Source: JAJYIV01 sp964499955
GTDB lineage: Bacteria > Patescibacteriota > Patescibacteriia > UBA9934 > GWF2-40-263
NCBI GenBank assembly: GCA_964499955.1
Contig: CAZCMI010000021.1
Span: forward strand, 1-13,934
Length of the DNA: 13,934 nt
Direction: 5' to 3'
Shown here: one piece after another, positions 13,095 through 13,934 of the stretch
Numbering within the stretch: the first letter of the stretch is position 1
Layout of the letters: each line of letters opens with the position of its first letter
Notes under the pieces: model-generated
Told to the model about the DNA's origin: nothing
Seen by the model: only the letters and a program-made list of their open reading frames with translations
Databases searched by the model: none
Position numbers and translations under genes: made by a program

Positions 13095-13502
13095 ATGCGC
13101 CTCTTCGGCATTGACTACGGCGACAAGAAAATCGGTACTGCGTTCGGCGACAGCACCGCGGGCGTGGCCGTGCCCTTGGACGTGATCCGTAACGAGGGGG
13201 CGGCGACCGCCCAACGCCTGGCCAAGCAGATCAAGGTCGACAGCATCGAATTGGTGGTGCTCGGCGCGCCGCTCTCCGCCCATTCCACGGACCAGTTGGA
13301 GAAAACGCGGGCCTTCGCCGCCGCGCTCACGGCGGCATTGGAGGCGGTCGGCCACGCCGTTCCCGTGGTGGAAGAAGACGAATCCTATACCACCTCGGAA
13401 AGCCGCCGCTTGATTGCGGAAGAGGGCGCCGGGGCGGAAGAAGACGCCCTGGCCGCCATGCTGGTGGTGCAGCAATACATCAACCGTCAAACCGGCGCGT
13501 AA
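13095..13502 (+). CDS. ruvX: RuvX/YqgF-family putative pre-16S rRNA nuclease (Holliday junction resolvase-like)
   Basis: YqgF/RuvX proteins have an RNase H-like fold. In Escherichia coli YqgF is implicated in 16S rRNA 5'-end maturation, and homologues have Holliday junction resolvase activity. The 135-residue product carries GIDYGDKKIGTAFGD at 5-19 with the first acidic residue at Asp7, VVLGAPL at 54-60, EDESYTTSES at 94-103, and EEDALAAMLVVQQYI at 115-129 with the last acidic residue near Asp117. This is a complete set for the family. The start lies one base after the map stop (tagTATG), implying coupled translation. A GGGG about eight bases upstream is inside the map end and is only weakly complementary to anti-SD. 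A terminator follows directly. Confidence 0.93.
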   Translation: MRLFGIDYGDKKIGTAFGDSTAGVAVPLDVIRNEGAATAQRLAKQIKVDSIELVVLGAPLSAHSTDQLEKTRAFAAALTAALEAVGHAVPVVEEDESYTTSESRRLIAEEGAGAEEDALAAMLVVQQYINRQTGA

Positions 13503-13530
13503 GGGAAGGGGTCCGCCCCTTCTTTTTCTT
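13503..13530 (+). terminator. Intrinsic terminator after ruvX
   Basis: GAAGGGG (13505-13511), a TCCG loop and CCCCTTC (13516-13522) form a 7-bp GC-rich stem, extended by G-T pairs, followed by TTTTTCTTT. It begins at the ruvX stop codon and closes the adk-map-ruvX unit before recO. Confidence 0.85.
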
Positions 13531-13558
13531 TGTCCGGAGGGCTATCCTGGCCCGCAGT

Positions 13559-13934
13559 ATGTCCGCCACGTATTCCGCCACCGGCATCGTGCTCGGCTGG
13601 CGCGACCACCGCGAGGCCGACCGCCGGTACGCCGTGTACACGCGCGAATTCGGCAAGTTGGAGTTGGTGGCGCGCGGTTCCCACAAACCGCTGGCCAAGC
13701 TCTCGCCGCATTTGGAGTGGCCGGGCGAGGTGGAGTTCCTGCTGGTGCACGGGCGTCAAGGTGACCTGATTGCCGGGGCGGAGCGCCGCCGTGGGTTTCC
13801 GTCCGTCGCCATGGACATGCCGCGCCTGGTTCTTGCCCGCAACGCCCTGCACTTGGTGGACATCGGCGCCCGGCCGCAGGAGCCGGACCTGGCCCTCTAC
13901 GACGTCTTGTCGCGCTGGCTGGCCTTTCTCGACG
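13559..13934 (+). CDS. recO: DNA repair protein RecO, N-terminal part (3' truncated by window edge)
   Basis: RecO helps load RecA on SSB-coated single-stranded DNA in the RecF pathway. About 125 residues are visible with no stop. The N-terminal OB-fold domain shows YSATGIVLGWRDHREADRRYAVYTREFGKLELVARGSHK, typical of RecO (GIVL-x-RRxYGExDRL-x-xxTxxxGKxxxxARG). The following PLAKLSPHLEWPGEVEFLLVHGRQGDLIAGAE matches the family's second half of the OB fold. The alpha-helical zinc-finger part lies beyond the window. ATG 13559 (gcagtATG) has T at -1. A GGAGGG lies about 17 nt upstream, too far for a Shine-Dalgarno. The gene follows a terminator, so it probably has its own promoter; only a weak TATCCT (13543-13548) is visible. 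Confidence 0.88.
   Translation, partial: MSATYSATGIVLGWRDHREADRRYAVYTREFGKLELVARGSHKPLAKLSPHLEWPGEVEFLLVHGRQGDLIAGAERRRGFPSVAMDMPRLVLARNALHLVDIGARPQEPDLALYDVLSRWLAFLD

Noticed and set aside
865..13502. TGA reassigned to glycine (genetic code 25)
   Set aside because: No in-frame TGA occurs in any of the 25 genes and all are full length with TAA or TAG stops, so reassignment has no positive support here.
13536..13561. GGAGGG upstream of recO as a Shine-Dalgarno
   Set aside because: It ends about 17 nt before the ATG, outside the usual 5-10 nt spacing.

Overview
This 13.9 kb window is one co-directional (+ strand) ribosomal protein cluster from a GC-rich bacterium. It holds 25 genes: a 5'-truncated tuf, 23 complete genes and a 3'-truncated recO. 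Three things suggest a member of the Candidate Phyla Radiation (Patescibacteria), perhaps a Parcubacteria relative: no rpmD (L30) gene between rpsE and rplO, CPR-like sequences in L3 and in L15 (TYSGRGAKGQRARSGG), and low-complexity extensions on L23 and S5. No rpmC (L29) is found between rplP and rpsQ either. The phylum call is an inference from remembered family features, not from a tree.

Layout: tuf (3' part) and rpsJ come first. A 347-nt noncoding stretch (1237-1583) rich in inverted repeats follows. Then come the S10-type genes rplC-rplD-rplW-rplB-rpsS-rplV-rpsC-rplP-rpsQ and the spc-type genes rplN-rplX-rplE-rpsN-rpsH-rplF-rplR-rpsE-rplO-secY, packed with gaps of 1-18 nt. The one interruption is a 90-nt gap between rplN and rplX, filled by a long imperfect inverted repeat built from degenerate 7-nt units. 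A clear intrinsic terminator follows secY. A candidate promoter then leads into adk-map-ruvX, which ends in a second terminator, and recO begins at the right edge.

How it works together: the cluster supplies EF-Tu, ribosomal proteins of both subunits and the SecY channel. It also supplies adenylate kinase and methionine aminopeptidase, which often travel with secY. The usual continuation into infA-rpmJ-rpsM-rpsK-rpsD-rpoA is absent; ruvX and recO occupy that place.

The most striking signals cut across genes. (1) All 24 start codons visible here have T at position -1 and essentially none has a convincing Shine-Dalgarno sequence; leaders are short and mostly pyrimidine-rich. (2) TGA is used neither as a stop (18 TAA, 6 TAG, 0 TGA) nor as a sense codon. 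(3) The rpsJ-rplC gap looks like a structured RNA leader, with two mutually exclusive pairings just before rplC. (4) The rplN-rplX gap holds the heptad-based hairpin. No mobile element, CRISPR array, tRNA or rRNA was seen.
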